Under the pieces are notes generated by a model that saw only the letters and a program-made list of their open reading frames with translations, was not told the origin of the DNA and searched no databases. A DNA stretch of 64,000 nt from Chloroflexi bacterium TSY. Its GTDB lineage: Bacteria; Chloroflexota; Anaerolineae; Caldilineales; Caldilineaceae. The translations under genes and the position numbers were made by a program. Position 1 is the first letter of the stretch. Each line of letters opens with the position of its first letter. This document shows positions 54,037-62,455 of the stretch, in pieces. The stretch is taken from positions 1 through 64,000 of the forward strand of contig JAHBNG010000048.1 of assembly GCA_019217005.1 (NCBI GenBank). The letters are read 5' to 3'.

Positions 54037-54109
54037 ATATATGCAAAATCGAAGTACGTTTACGCTCCGTTAGTTTAGTTGGAGCGGTCCGATTCTCTAT
54101 ATAAATACT

Positions 54110-54238
54110 GAGGATGTCAACGTCACAGAACTGATTATTGAGGCAGGACAGATACTTGATGTAGATGTCCTTGACCATCTGATCATTGGACGTAACCGTT
54201 TCGTGAGCCTGAAAGAGCGAGGATTAGCGTTTACATGA
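54110..54238 (+). pseudogene. radC: radC, 3' part
   Basis: 43 codons in frame with the 5' part: [20 protein letters not shown], then [20 protein letters not shown] and a TGA stop, the standard RadC C terminus. It has no start of its own. The TSD of the following ISAs1-type element begins at the base after its stop codon. Confidence 0.93.
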
Positions 54239-54248
54239 GAGATATCCA

Positions 54249-55504
54249 TAGGGCAATCGCGTACCTTAAAAAAATAAGCCAGAAAGGACTGTCAAGAGAT
54301 AGTGGTGGTCCCAGCCAGCGGTAAGGCGCTTGTTTTTGATGCCAACGTTGAGAGAAGTCTCCTTCTTGAGCAGATTGAGAGCAATATGACGAAGGGCAGC
54401 GAAATTCTGAGCTGAGTGGCCTTTGCGCAAACGGGATTCATCCTCTCGGAAGGCAATATCGAGGGTCCAGTGTAGGCGATTTTCGACATGCCAATGAGTG
54501 CGAGAGGCATTGAGTAAAGAGCGAGCATCGGACTCGGAACTCGAGAGGTAATAGCGCCTGTCGGGATTGTCTTTTTTGCTGAGAATCACCACAAATCAAG
54601 GTGCGTTGGGCTTGAACCATCATGACGGTAGAGAGTTCAGGCCATTGCTCAGAATTGCGCAGATTCTGGATGATGTCGGGGGCAGAAATGGTCCAGGCTT
54701 CTCTCGGGTTTCAAGCCGACCGTGTCCCTTATCGGTCGTTTTGGCATAATCGTGGTCAAAGGCAGTAAAGTCACTTTCCTCGAGATCCTCAAAGAGCAAG
54801 GCGACATCTGCATGTAAGTTTCCTTGATTGCCCTTGAGAGAGAGGAGATAATCAGCCTCATTGTCAATGATGAGCTGTGCAATTTCAGTCTGAGCACCCA
54901 TAGCATCGATGGTCACGAGTGCCCCTTTGATCTCCAACAAGCGCAGTAACTCTGGAATAGCTGTGATTTCATTCGACTTTTCATCCACTTTCCACTGACC
55001 AAGGACTACTTTGTTCAGAGAAGCCCAAGCACTCACCATGTATATGGCTCCTTTGCCCACTATTTTATCATGGGAACGTCTCAACTGCTTGCCGTCTATT
55101 GCCACCACTTCTCCATTCGTCACCTGGCAGACTGCGCTCATCCATTTGCTGAAACATTCGGCAAAGACCTCTCCATCTAGCAATCCAAATACGCGCCAGA
55201 ATGTATCGTGCGATGGGATTCCATTTGGCAACTCCAGTATGCTTTCTAGCCACTCCTTTTTGGCTTTGCCGAATTTTTCGACCCCTTCCCAATCGTCTGC
55301 TCCGCATATGACTGCACAGATTGCTATCACGATTATATCGATTAGATTGTGGCGTCGATTTATCGGGCTTCTTGGCTCTTCTATGCTTCCAAAGTGCTTT
55401 TCTATGCTTGCTATTTCGGGCTTTTCCATTTTGGTTTCTCCTTTTTGGGTTCCAAAATAGATTATCCCTTCTTTTCTTTCTTGTACAAGTACGCGATTGC
55501 CCTA
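54249..55504 (-). mobile_element. ISAs1-family insertion sequence, TSD GAGATATCCA
   Basis: The ends TAGGGCAATCGCGTAC (54249) and GTACGCGATTGCCCTA (to 55504) are perfect inverted repeats of 16 bp. Exact 10-bp direct repeats GAGATATCCA flank it at 54239-54248 and 55505-55514. It is 1,256 bp with one transposase gene. The duplication shows it inserted as a unit between radC and the tRNA-Arg promoter. Confidence 0.95.
54266..55429 (-). pseudogene. ISAs1-family transposase, frameshifted near the C-terminal third
   Basis: From ATG 55429 the frame gives a typical ISAs1 protein: FGSIEEPRSPINRRHNLIDI, ICGADDWEGVEKFGKAKKEW, EVVAIDGKQLRRS (catalytic Asp) and KGALVTIDAMGAQTEIAQLI (second Asp). The frame is lost near 54720 at RLETRE and is recovered by about 54600 (VILSKKDNPDRRYYLSS, THWHVENRLHWTLDIAF with the catalytic Glu, then HIALNLLKKE). 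It needs two shifts, so it is probably inactive. Confidence 0.88.
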
Positions 55505-55523
55505 GAGATATCCATAAAATCTC

Positions 55524-55552
55524 TTGACTTTCAACTGCTTGTTCGGTACAAT
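55524..55552 (+). promoter_or_regulatory. Probable sigma-70 promoter upstream of tRNA-Arg
   Basis: TTGACT (55524-55529), 17-base spacer, TACAAT (55547-55552). The tRNA begins about 180 bases downstream, which is long but unobstructed; another closer promoter was not identified. Confidence 0.5.
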
Positions 55553-55732
55553 GCCGTGTAGGGTGATCCCAAAATGATAATCCACAGATGGACAGGATTG
55601 ACTAGATTCCGCTTTTCCCATGTTCTATATCTGTGAATAGTTACAAAATTGGATCGGCTTTTAGTATGGCTCGTCTACCTTCAGCATGCCGTATAGGAGA
55701 TGAGCGGTGAGTACATTAATAAACTTTCATGA

Positions 55733-56289
55733 GCCCCCTTAGCTCAGTGGAATAGAGCAACGGACTTCAAATAGGAGCCTTTGTAGAGAAACAGGAATCT
55801 ACAAAGTGGAGGATGCTATATCGGTGAAACCTTTAATCTGGCAATGCCGAGGAAACCTATGATCATTGCAACCAAAGAGATGATCTAGGTATATTGAAGG
55901 CTCAAGCAACGTTACAGTACGACCATGGTGCGTAGCAGTTTTGGTCTAAATTTTGGCCAATATACGTAGTAAATCTCGGTGTAAATGGCACACAGTTATT
56001 TTGCACATCTCCCCCGAGAGGTGGCAACCATTGACACCATAAGTATTTGCGCCAAACTGTAGTAGTGTGTTTGAGGGTAGATATGTCTAAGAATAAACAG
56101 AAGTCAGGAATTCACTTTGCTTCTGATTATCGTAGGGTTCCGTAGAGGCCATACGCATCCCGCCTGAGATGGCGAAGATATGGTCCGGACCACAAACAGG
56201 ATGGATGAACGATTGATCTTCCTGGCAACGAAAGTTGTAGTGGTGTGCTAATCCGTAGGTCGTTGGTTCGAATCCAACAGGGGGTGCCA
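55733..56289 (+). tRNA. tRNA-Arg (anticodon UCU) split by a group I intron
   Basis: The 5' exon 55733-55767 gives acceptor GCCCCCT, D arm GCTC...GAGC and anticodon stem ACGGA with loop start CTT. The 3' exon 56248-56289 gives CTAA, stem TCCGT, variable AGGTC, T arm GTTGG/CCAAC, acceptor AGGGGGT, discriminator G and an encoded CCA. Joining T55767 to C56248 makes the loop CTTCTAA, anticodon TCT. All stems then pair (one G-U at the first acceptor pair). The break lies between positions 34 and 35, the same site as in cyanobacterial tRNA-Leu(UAA). Confidence 0.92.
55768..56247 (+). ncRNA. Group I self-splicing intron (480 nt) in tRNA-Arg
   Basis: The 5' exon ends in U and the intron ends in G (56247), the group I rule. 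GAGCC (55775-55779) can act as guide, pairing with the exon end GGACUU with one A/C mismatch (P1). P2 is a perfect 8-bp hairpin TTTGTAGA/TCTACAAA (55780-55805). TCTGGCAATGCCGAGGAAACC fragments (about 55836-55856) fit the P4-P5 region. GACCAT (55921-55926) pairs with ATGGTC in AAGATATGGTCC (56175-56186), the conserved P7 strand. About 250 nt of extra sequence between the P7 strands holds no long ORF, so no homing endonuclease is encoded. Confidence 0.85.
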
Positions 56290-56297
56290 TAAGAAGA

Positions 56298-56330
56298 GGT
56301 CGTGGATCAATGTCAAACCACGACCTTTTT
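56298..56330 (+). terminator. Intrinsic terminator of tRNA-Arg
   Basis: GGTCGTGG (56298-56305), 12-base loop, CCACGACC (56318-56325), then TTTTT. It lies 9 bases after the CCA end of the tRNA. Confidence 0.9.
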
Positions 56331-56431
56331 GATATCTATACTGCGGTTGTGATGAAAACTACGGATAGTGACATTTGTCACCCTGTTATAGACTAAAGAG
56401 AGTACTGAACCAGTCTAAAAGGAGATGACAA

Positions 56432-57230
56432 GTGATAAAAAACGGACAAGAGCAAAGGGCAGCCGCGAAAACAAGACGAGCGCAATTGCTCTATACACTG
56501 CAAAGCGAATTTGACCTAGCACCACGGGTTGCCCAAGCAGTCCTGGAAGAGGCGGAAGAGTGCTTAAGCAGTGAGCCCAAACAAGAAGCCGGGAAACGGC
56601 AAGTGTTGTTGGCCAGCCGAGAAGCGTCTCATGGTCAAAGTTTGAGCGAAACAGCGACGAAACAAATCAGTTGGACGCTGGATGCAGGAGAAAGCGATAC
56701 GGAAATCCTACTAAGCCAGGGTCTACGGCGAGTGCGAATCCAAAGGCTATTGGATGAAGCCGTGGCACAAGGAGGGTTAGCGACTCAAGAAGACCTGGCC
56801 CAAGCGCTGGAAGTAAGCGTACGCACAATCAAGCGAGACTGTGAAGCCCTTCAAGCGGCTGGAGTTTGGCTTCCTCTGCGAGGAAATGTCTTAAGCATCG
56901 GTCGTGGTCAAACCCACAAGGGCCAGATCGTTAGCCGTTGGCTTCGGGGGTGAGACCTATGACCAACTGGTGCGCTCGACGCATCATAATGTAAAAAGTA
57001 TCAGGCGGTATGTTCAAACCTTTGTTCGCATCGTTGCCCTTGAGCGAGAGGGTCTGAGTCAAACCCAGATCGCCCATCTTACCCAGTCTGGTCTGCCTCT
57101 CGTCCAGGAATATTTAACCATTTATCATGAGTGTGATGACCTAGTCTGCCAAGAACGCTTAGATGAACAACTTGAGCGTCTTCAGGGCGTTGCTGCTAGA
57201 GAAACAACCCAAAAAAAGAGGCCGATATGA
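56432..57230 (+). pseudogene. DUF1670-type helix-turn-helix protein A, frameshifted
   Basis: Starts at GTG 56432 with GGAG 7 bases upstream. The first frame carries LRRVRIQRLLDEAVAQGG, ATQEDLAQALEVSVRTIKRD (helix-turn-helix) and GRGQTHKGQIVSRWLRG, then hits a stop at 56953. In the other frame the protein goes on GETYDQLVRSTHHNVKSIRR, IAHLTQSGLPLVQEYL to 57230. The shift lies at a GGGGG run (about 56946). Joined length is about 265 residues. The stop overlaps the ATG of the next gene (ATGA). The function of DUF1670 is unknown; the repeated HTH units suggest DNA binding. Confidence 0.65.
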
Positions 57231-58025
57231 CTCGAAATCCTTACGTCGGTACCCAAAAAACGCACCTTTCAAGCTGCCTTTATCCATGAGATGGAGACCA
57301 ACTATGGCTTTCTCAAATCTCGTCGGATGCTCAACCTACTTGCTCAAGATATCCAACAGCTAGTCAATGAGTTCTACCCAGTTCAAGAACACTTGCGTCC
57401 TGGCTGGATTCTTTTCACAGGCACCAAGGCGGATAATCACAAAGCTCGACCTGGCCAACAAGCCTGTGAATTTACTTCCGTTACCATTCCCTGGCCTCTT
57501 CTAACCCCAGAGGATTTTGACTGGATGACTACTCAGCCCGACACCAAAGAGAAACGACGCCAGCTACTCATTCAACGCACCGTCCGTTTGATTGAGCATG
57601 GTCAGCAACATCCTCAGGGGCCTGTGCTCTTGACTCTTGCCGATCTCGCTTCTTTACTTGGTATGACTCCGGCTTCCGTCTCCAACTTACTCAAAGAGGC
57701 ACGACAGAAGACTGGCAAATCTCTGCCTACTAAAGGCTATTTTTTTGACCAAGGCATGAGACCTACCCATAAAGCACAAATCATTGCTCTCTATGAACAA
57801 GGTCTTGATGAGGTCGAGATTGCTCGCATTTCTAGCCATGCTCAAAGTAGCGTTGGACACTATTTACGCGATTATGAGCGCGTCAAAGAGCTCATCAAAT
57901 CCAACATTACCATTGACCGCATTCCTCGGCTTCTTGATATGCAACCCTCCGTTGTTCATGCTTATGTCGAGTTATTGCGCCACTATCGACCTGCTTTATT
58001 TGATTCTTCCACTTTGGACGATTGA
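57227..58025 (+). pseudogene. DUF1670-type protein B, frameshifted
   Basis: Starts at ATG 57227 (MTRNPYVGTQK) overlapping the previous stop. At an A6 run (about 57250) the reading must move one base to give RTFQAAFIHEMETNYGFLKS and onward to 58025. It contains TLADLASLLGMTPASVSNLL (helix-turn-helix) and a second DUF1670-like part GMRPTHKAQIIALYEQGLDE, which parallels THKGQIVSRWLRGETYDQL in protein A, so A and B are related. Downstream of the shift the frame is open for 258 codons, so the coding content is well kept. Confidence 0.65.
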
Positions 58026-58151
58026 TTACTGTGACAAATGTCACTATTACTGTTTTCATACAGAGCAAAGTATAGTGTTATGATAGCAATATCATATAGC
58101 ATCTAACAAACAATATTTCTGACCGAAATCAAGTCTGTTCATCTATCAAAG

Positions 58152-58279
58152 ATTTTTGGCTCAACCGGATCTCAGGGGGTAGACCCGCTTTGGTTTCGAT
58201 ACAGCTCTGCCACTCAACCGGCGCTAGCCATTTTCGAGTTTGCCAACCCCTTGGATTCCTGAAGAGCCAAATTTTTTGA
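58152..58279. repeat. Family E MITE-like repeat, copy 2
   Basis: Begins GATTTTTGGCTCAACCGG and ends AAGAGCCAAATTTTTTG, imperfect inverted ends. Shares CCGGATCTCAGGGGGTAGAC with the copy at 14814. It fills most of the space between the DUF1670 element and the DsbA-family gene. Confidence 0.75.
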
Positions 58280-58310
58280 CAAAATAATCGTTCTACATGG
58301 GAGAAGATTG

Positions 58311-58916
58311 ATGACAATGACCCCAATCCGTATCGATGTCTGGTCTGATTTTGCCTGACCTTGGTGTTATCTCGTGGCCTCCAGTCTGGAGAAGCTCGAA
58401 CAATCTCACCACGTTGAAATTAAGTGGCGTTCGTTTGAACTGCGCCCTAAGGATGCACCACCCATCTCAGAGGCATATCGGGCAAAGATATTGGCGAATC
58501 GCCCCCGCGTTTATGCTGTTGCACGGGAGCAGTATGGTCTTGACATGAACCCTGGCCCCTTTGGCTTCGATAGCCGACCCGCGTTAATCGGTGCCAAATA
58601 TGCCGAACGTCATGATGTTGGACCAACATATCATGCCGCTGTGATGAATGCTTATTGGCGTGATGGACGAGATATTGAACAGGTAGATGCGTTGGCGAGC
58701 GTTGCCACAGATAGCGGGTTGGATGCAGATGAATTTCGCAGTGCACTAGAGAATGATGCTTATCGGGAAGCTGTATTGGCAGACATCGCCCAAGCTCATG
58801 AATATGGGATACAGGGTGTGCCGGGCATGATCTTTAATGACAAATATTATCTCTCTGGAGCTCAGCCGTATGATCTATTAGTTGAAGCCGTGGAGAAGAT
58901 TACCGAAGAAGGTTAG
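58311..58916 (+). CDS. DsbA/FrnE-family thiol oxidoreductase with in-frame TGA at the first CxxC cysteine (candidate selenoprotein)
   Basis: Starts at ATG 58311 with GGGAGAAG upstream. The frame reads RIDVWSDFA-[TGA]-PWCYL and is then open to 58916: 201 residues if TGA (58356-58358) is read through. The family motif here is SDF-x-C-P-W-C, so TGA stands exactly on the nucleophilic Cys. The rest matches FrnE: KWRSFELRPKDAP, RPALIGAKYAERH-like helix, VMNAYWRDGRDIEQVDALA and GIQGVPGMIFNDKYYLSGAQ. A hairpin CTCC-AGTCT-GGAG (58379-58391) lies 20-25 bases after the TGA, where a bacterial SECIS should be. A plain nonsense mutation remains possible. selA, selB, selC and selD are not in the window. Confidence 0.8.
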
Positions 58917-58954
58917 GCTTTCGCTCATCTCCCAAATATGTGCAAATAACGAAC

Positions 58955-59743
58955 CTAGCCTTTTTGTGCAAGTGTAGCCATAAAGGTTGGCATATAATCC
59001 GCAAGGGCCGTCCCTGGCCAACTATCTTCGTAAAAGCCGATAATGCTAAAGCCTGCGTCGATCTGTCCGCCGATCTGGTCATCGAGTGTATGTCCAAATT
59101 CAAGTGGTTGCAGATCATCCATGTAGCGTCGTCGTTCATCCTCTGTAATGCTCTCTAAATCGGAGTAGGGAAGAGAGTGGCGCACTTTCAGAATGCCATC
59201 GTCAGCAAGCTTCTGGTCAAAGATGTAGGCAACTGGATTACAAAACCCTGCCATCATTGTACCTCCCTCCGATAAGACACGAAAAGCTTCTTGCCAGACA
59301 GGGCGCACGTCAGGAACAAAGAGATTCGAACAAGGATGGACAATGAGTTCAAATGCCTCGTCCTCAAACATTGATAGATCTGACATATCACCTTCGATTG
59401 TCTGAACAACAAGTCCATCTCTCTTAGCAACAAGCCAGTCTTGAGCAAGTTGACGCGATGAATTGTCATATACTGTCACGTTGGCTCCCGCTGCGGCCAA
59501 AATTGGCCCCTGCTGTCCACCTCCTGATGCCAGGCATAGTACGAGGCGTCCATTGAGATCGGGAAACCAGTGACGCGGTACGGATTTCGTAGGCGTTAGA
59601 ACGATCTGCCAATCTCCTTTGCGTGCCGCCATGATGGTCTCAGGCGTCACTGCAATTGTCCATTGACTCTTACGCTCGACGGCTTTATTCCATGCGGCAT
59701 GATTATATGCACAGATGGAATTCACATCTTTTTTCATCATCAA
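58955..59743 (-). CDS. Class I SAM-dependent methyltransferase
   Basis: 262 residues. Motif I is [20 protein letters not shown] (about residue 67), followed by [14 protein letters not shown] (acidic end of strand 2), [12 protein letters not shown] and [14 protein letters not shown]. This is the family-11-type small-molecule methyltransferase fold. The target is unknown. It converges with the oxidoreductase gene, leaving 38 bases between their stops. Confidence 0.88.
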   Translation of the reverse strand: MMMKKDVNSICAYNHAAWNKAVERKSQWTIAVTPETIMAARKGDWQIVLTPTKSVPRHWFPDLNGRLVLCLASGGGQQGPILAAAGANVTVYDNSSRQLAQDWLVAKRDGLVVQTIEGDMSDLSMFEDEAFELIVHPCSNLFVPDVRPVWQEAFRVLSEGGTMMAGFCNPVAYIFDQKLADDGILKVRHSLPYSDLESITEDERRRYMDDLQPLEFGHTLDDQIGGQIDAGFSIIGFYEDSWPGTALADYMPTFMATLAQKG

Positions 59744-59888
59744 TATCTTTCACATCGTTTGGTGTTGTAGCACAAATTGTGTAAATTGCCGATCTCAGTC
59801 AGAGAGAAATCGAATAACCACACAATTTGGCATACCACCCATCGTCTACTATCTGAAATTCGCACAGATAACTTCCGCTGAGTTATAC

Positions 59889-59974
59889 TCAGTAGACCGC
59901 AATCGTTAGATTCTTCACTTCGTTGGTGCTTCGCACCCACTTCGCTCGAGAATGACACGATTGCGTTCTACTGA
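59889..59974. repeat. Family A palindromic repeat, copy 4 (best preserved)
   Basis: Begins TCAGTAGACCGCAATCGTTA and ends ACACGATTGCGTTCTACTGA. Inner blocks GATTCTTCACTTCG and GAGAATGACA are shared with the other copies. A diverged family B-like segment (CACAAATTGTGTAAATT, CAGTCAGAGAG) lies just left of it near 59769. Confidence 0.8.
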
Positions 59975-60028
59975 TACTCCGTTAAATCAAGGAAGTAGAA
60001 ACGGACAAAAAAGATAGGCGAATTAGAT

Positions 60029-60350
60029 ATGCGGCAGATCGTACTGATTCTGATGACTGTCGGACTCAATGTTTCAGGTCAGTTCTTGATGAAGCGTGGT
60101 ATGAATAGTGTTGGCGCAATTAGTGGTGATATGGAAGGATTGGTCTCTGGACTGATACGAGCGATCTTCAATCCATTTGTCATGGGTGGAATTTTTGTAT
60201 ACGGTCTCAGTACGATTTGTTGGCTCGTCTTGTTAAGCCGCGTTGACTTGAGCTATGCATATCCTGCCTTAAGTCTGGGCTATGTCTTGATTACGTTGGC
60301 TAGCAGTGCTTCTAATTGGACTAGGCGTTGTGTTAATTAGTCTGAGTTAA
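60029..60350 (+). pseudogene. EamA/SMR-type small transporter with an internal deletion
   Basis: From ATG 60029 the protein begins RQIVLILMTVGLNVSGQFLM and has three membrane segments ending AYPALSLGYVLITLAS. The usual next residues (a short loop and start of TM4) are missing, and the final piece LLIGLGVVLISLS is in another frame ending at 60350. About 15 codons were lost at about 60304 with a frame change. As it stands the protein ends in a wrong tail (SASNWTRRCVN) at 60340. It is likely inactive. Confidence 0.75.
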
Positions 60351-60352
60351 TG

Positions 60353-60428
60353 AGTGTGTATCCCAAAGTGTGTAAATGAACTCTGCTCAGTCAAAGAACC
60401 GTCGCATTTACATACTTTGGGATACACT
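60353..60428. repeat. Family B palindromic repeat, copy 4
   Basis: Arms AGTGTGTATCCCAAAGTGTG and CATACTTTGGGATACACT with GCTCAGTCAAAGAACC in the middle. It begins 2-3 bases after the broken transporter frame. Confidence 0.8.
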
Positions 60429-60447
60429 TCCGAGTCAATCAACTATT

Positions 60448-60640
60448 GGGGCCTTAGTCATTGTTTCGTCCAAATGGCACTGTCTTCTCGCCTGTAATGC
60501 TGAACAAACTGGCAGTTTGTTCTACGATTGGACGGAACGATGACCACCGCCACCATTGGCTTTGGTCAATGAATGCTGGCTCATTGGGGTCTTCTGTGGT
60601 AAACCCACTTTGGTTTTGATACGCTTCGCTATTAGGCCCC
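60448..60640. repeat. Repeat block between the transporter and ftsH
   Basis: GGCCTTAGTCATTGTTTCGT (about 60450) recalls GGCCTTGGTCATCGTTTCGG near 39517. GAACAAACTG-G-CAGTTTGTTC (60502-60522) is a perfect palindrome; a weaker match lies near 21280. GGTAAACCCACTTTGGTTTT (about 60598) is a diverged family E segment that ends at the ftsH stop. Confidence 0.5.
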
Positions 60641-62455
60641 TTGAAAAACTTCCTCAAACTCGTCTATATTTAAGGTTTCACGTTCCAATAATGCATTTGC
60701 CACTGCATGCAGTTTGTGAATGTGTGTGCTAAGCAGCGTACTAACTCGTTCGTATGCTTGGTCTACAATATTGCGAACCTCTTCATCAATCTGTTCTGCA
60801 ATTTCCTCGCTGTAATCGCGTTGTTCCGCCAGATCACGCCCCAGAAAGACCATCTCATCCTGTTGACCATATTGTAATGGCCCCATTTCTTCACTCATGC
60901 CATATTTCGTCACCATTGCGCGGGCAAGTGAGGTAAGACTTTGGATATCGCCACTGGCCCCACGTGAAATTTCGTCAAAGACAAGCTCTTCAGCCACGCG
61001 TCCACCAAGCGCAACGGCAATGTTGTCGACATAATATGAGCGTGTGTTCAAAACCCGATCATGATCGGGCGACATCCAGACATATCCACCAGCACCACCT
61101 CGCGGAATAATTGTGATTTTGCGAATTGGATCGGCATGGTCGCAAAGATGAGCAATTACAGCATGGCCAGCCTCATGGTAGGCTTTAACTTCCTTCTCTC
61201 TTGGAGAGACCAATTTACTGCGTCGTTCAGGTCCACCTAAACCGATTCGCTCAATGGCCTCCTGCAATTCTTCCATTCCAATTCCGCGTTTGTTGCGACG
61301 TGCAGCAAGTATGGCGGCTTCGTTCACGACGTTTTCCAGATCGGCACCAACGAAACCCGGCGTCTGCTTCGCAATCCGATCCAGATCGACGTCGGCAGCA
61401 ACGGGTTTTCCTTTTACATGGACGTCGAGGATCGCGCGTCGTCCCTTAATATCGGGTCGATCCATTGTGACACGTCGATCAAAGCGTCCTGGGCGTAACA
61501 AAGCCGGATCGAGGATATCGGGTCGATTTGTGGCAGCAATCAGAATCACATTTGTATCCGTGCCAAAACCATCCATCTCGACCAATATCTGATTGAGCGT
61601 CTGTTCCCGCTCATCATGAGAACCGCCCAATCCTGTACCGCGATAGCGACCGACTGCATCGATTTCATCAATAAAGATGATGCAAGGACTGTTTCGTTTG
61701 GCTTGTTCGAAAAGATCGCGGACGCGGCTTGCACCAACGCCGACGAACATTTCCACAAACTCGGAACCAGAAATACTGAAGAATGGGACACCTGCTTCTC
61801 CCGAAACAGCTTTGGCCATCAAGGTCTTGCCTGTTCCGGGGGGGCCGACGAGCAAGACTCCTTTGGGAATGCGTGCACCAAGCGATGCAAATTTCTGAGG
61901 TTCTTTGAGAAATTCAACAACCTCTTCCAACTCTTCTTTGGCTTCGTCGGCACCAGCCACATCGGTAAATGTCACCGTCGGCTTATCCCCTGTAAAGACA
62001 CGTGCACGGCTCTTGCCAAAGGAAAGCGCTTGATTGTTGCTTCCCTGAGTCTGACGAAATAGAATAAAGAAAAGACCAGCAATAAAGACAAGCGGCAGAA
62101 GATTGACGATTAATGCCAACCAATTACCAGAGTTGTTCGGTGGATCGTATTGAATGGCAACGTTCTGTAGTTTCTCTGGTGACACACCTAATCCGCGCAG
62201 AGTGGCGCTAAGCGGCACTTGACCTTCGCGTCGAGTCGCTTTCGGGTTCTGATCGTCGCGCGTGACGACCTCGATCTCTTCACCCCGGACAACAATCTTC
62301 TCGACGTTTTCATTGGATTCAATCTGACGGGCTAGCTCGCTCAAACTAATTTCTTCGGGTGGCGTTGTTCTTGGATAGATATTAAAAAATAACGCGGCAC
62401 CTGCTACCAGAATGAGCAGGTAGACAAACGCATTTCGATTCCAATTTGCATTCAT
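60632..62455 (-). CDS. ftsH: ATP-dependent zinc metalloprotease FtsH
   Basis: 607 residues from ATG 62455 ([14 protein letters not shown]). An upstream in-frame ATG at 62506 lies directly against a TATAAT (62507-62512 on this strand), so it would be at or before the transcript start. Two membrane segments (about 7-25 and 110-130) flank a periplasmic loop. The AAA motor has [20 protein letters not shown] (Walker A), [12 protein letters not shown] (Walker B) and [19 protein letters not shown] (second region of homology). The protease has HEAGHAV with a distal Asp. FtsH removes misfolded membrane proteins. Length and motifs are normal. Confidence 0.96.
   Translation of the reverse strand: MNANWNRNAFVYLLILVAGAALFFNIYPRTTPPEEISLSELARQIESNENVEKIVVRGEEIEVVTRDDQNPKATRREGQVPLSATLRGLGVSPEKLQNVAIQYDPPNNSGNWLALIVNLLPLVFIAGLFFILFRQTQGSNNQALSFGKSRARVFTGDKPTVTFTDVAGADEAKEELEEVVEFLKEPQKFASLGARIPKGVLLVGPPGTGKTLMAKAVSGEAGVPFFSISGSEFVEMFVGVGASRVRDLFEQAKRNSPCIIFIDEIDAVGRYRGTGLGGSHDEREQTLNQILVEMDGFGTDTNVILIAATNRPDILDPALLRPGRFDRRVTMDRPDIKGRRAILDVHVKGKPVAADVDLDRIAKQTPGFVGADLENVVNEAAILAARRNKRGIGMEELQEAIERIGLGGPERRSKLVSPREKEVKAYHEAGHAVIAHLCDHADPIRKITIIPRGGAGGYVWMSPDHDRVLNTRSYYVDNIAVALGGRVAEELVFDEISRGASGDIQSLTSLARAMVTKYGMSEEMGPLQYGQQDEMVFLGRDLAEQRDYSEEIAEQIDEEVRNIVDQAYERVSTLLSTHIHKLHAVANALLERETLNIDEFEEVFQGA

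Larger units (their letters stand above)
47214..54109 (-). mobile_element. Tn554-like transposon inserted in radC (6.9 kb)
   Basis: The element is defined by the two halves of radC that it separates: ...PTPSP | ... | EDVNVTELI.... Joining 47213 to 54110 restores a continuous frame of 241 residues with no lost or gained codon. At the radC 3' side it carries two overlapping tyrosine recombinase genes of the sizes seen in Tn554 (345 and, when repaired, 618 residues; Tn554 TnpA is 361 and TnpB 630). Tn554 itself is known to insert in radC. Cargo: a small membrane protein gene, an XRE regulator, a sigma-like gene and a structured region. A later IS (about 47713-49577) and a MITE (51259-51413) lie inside it. 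No TnpC was found and no target duplication, as expected for this family. Confidence 0.9.
56336..58072 (+). mobile_element. Putative DUF1670 mobile element with inverted ends (1.74 kb)
   Basis: Left end CTATACTGCGGTTGTGATGA followed by AAAC and then ATAGTGACATTTGTCACC; the right end read inwards on the other strand is CTATACTTTGCTCTGTATGA, AAAC and ATAGTGACATTTGTCACA. The inverted repeats therefore cover about 45-50 bp with differences in the middle. Two tandem DUF1670-type genes fill the element. An 87-bp segment at 62566-62652 has both end types and nothing inside. No target duplication was recognised. Mobility is inference. Confidence 0.55.

Noticed and set aside
55733..55775. Reading the unspliced 5' half as a tRNA with anticodon UCA (selenocysteine or opal suppressor)
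   Set aside because: It was tempting because a UGA-containing gene lies 2.5 kb away, but no matching 3' arm follows directly; the arm that completes every stem lies after the intron and gives UCU (Arg).
56087..56290. Minus-strand 67-codon frame beginning MAPPVGFEPTTYGL
   Set aside because: This is the well-known spurious translation of the antisense of a tRNA 3' half; the locus is the tRNA-Arg 3' exon and intron.
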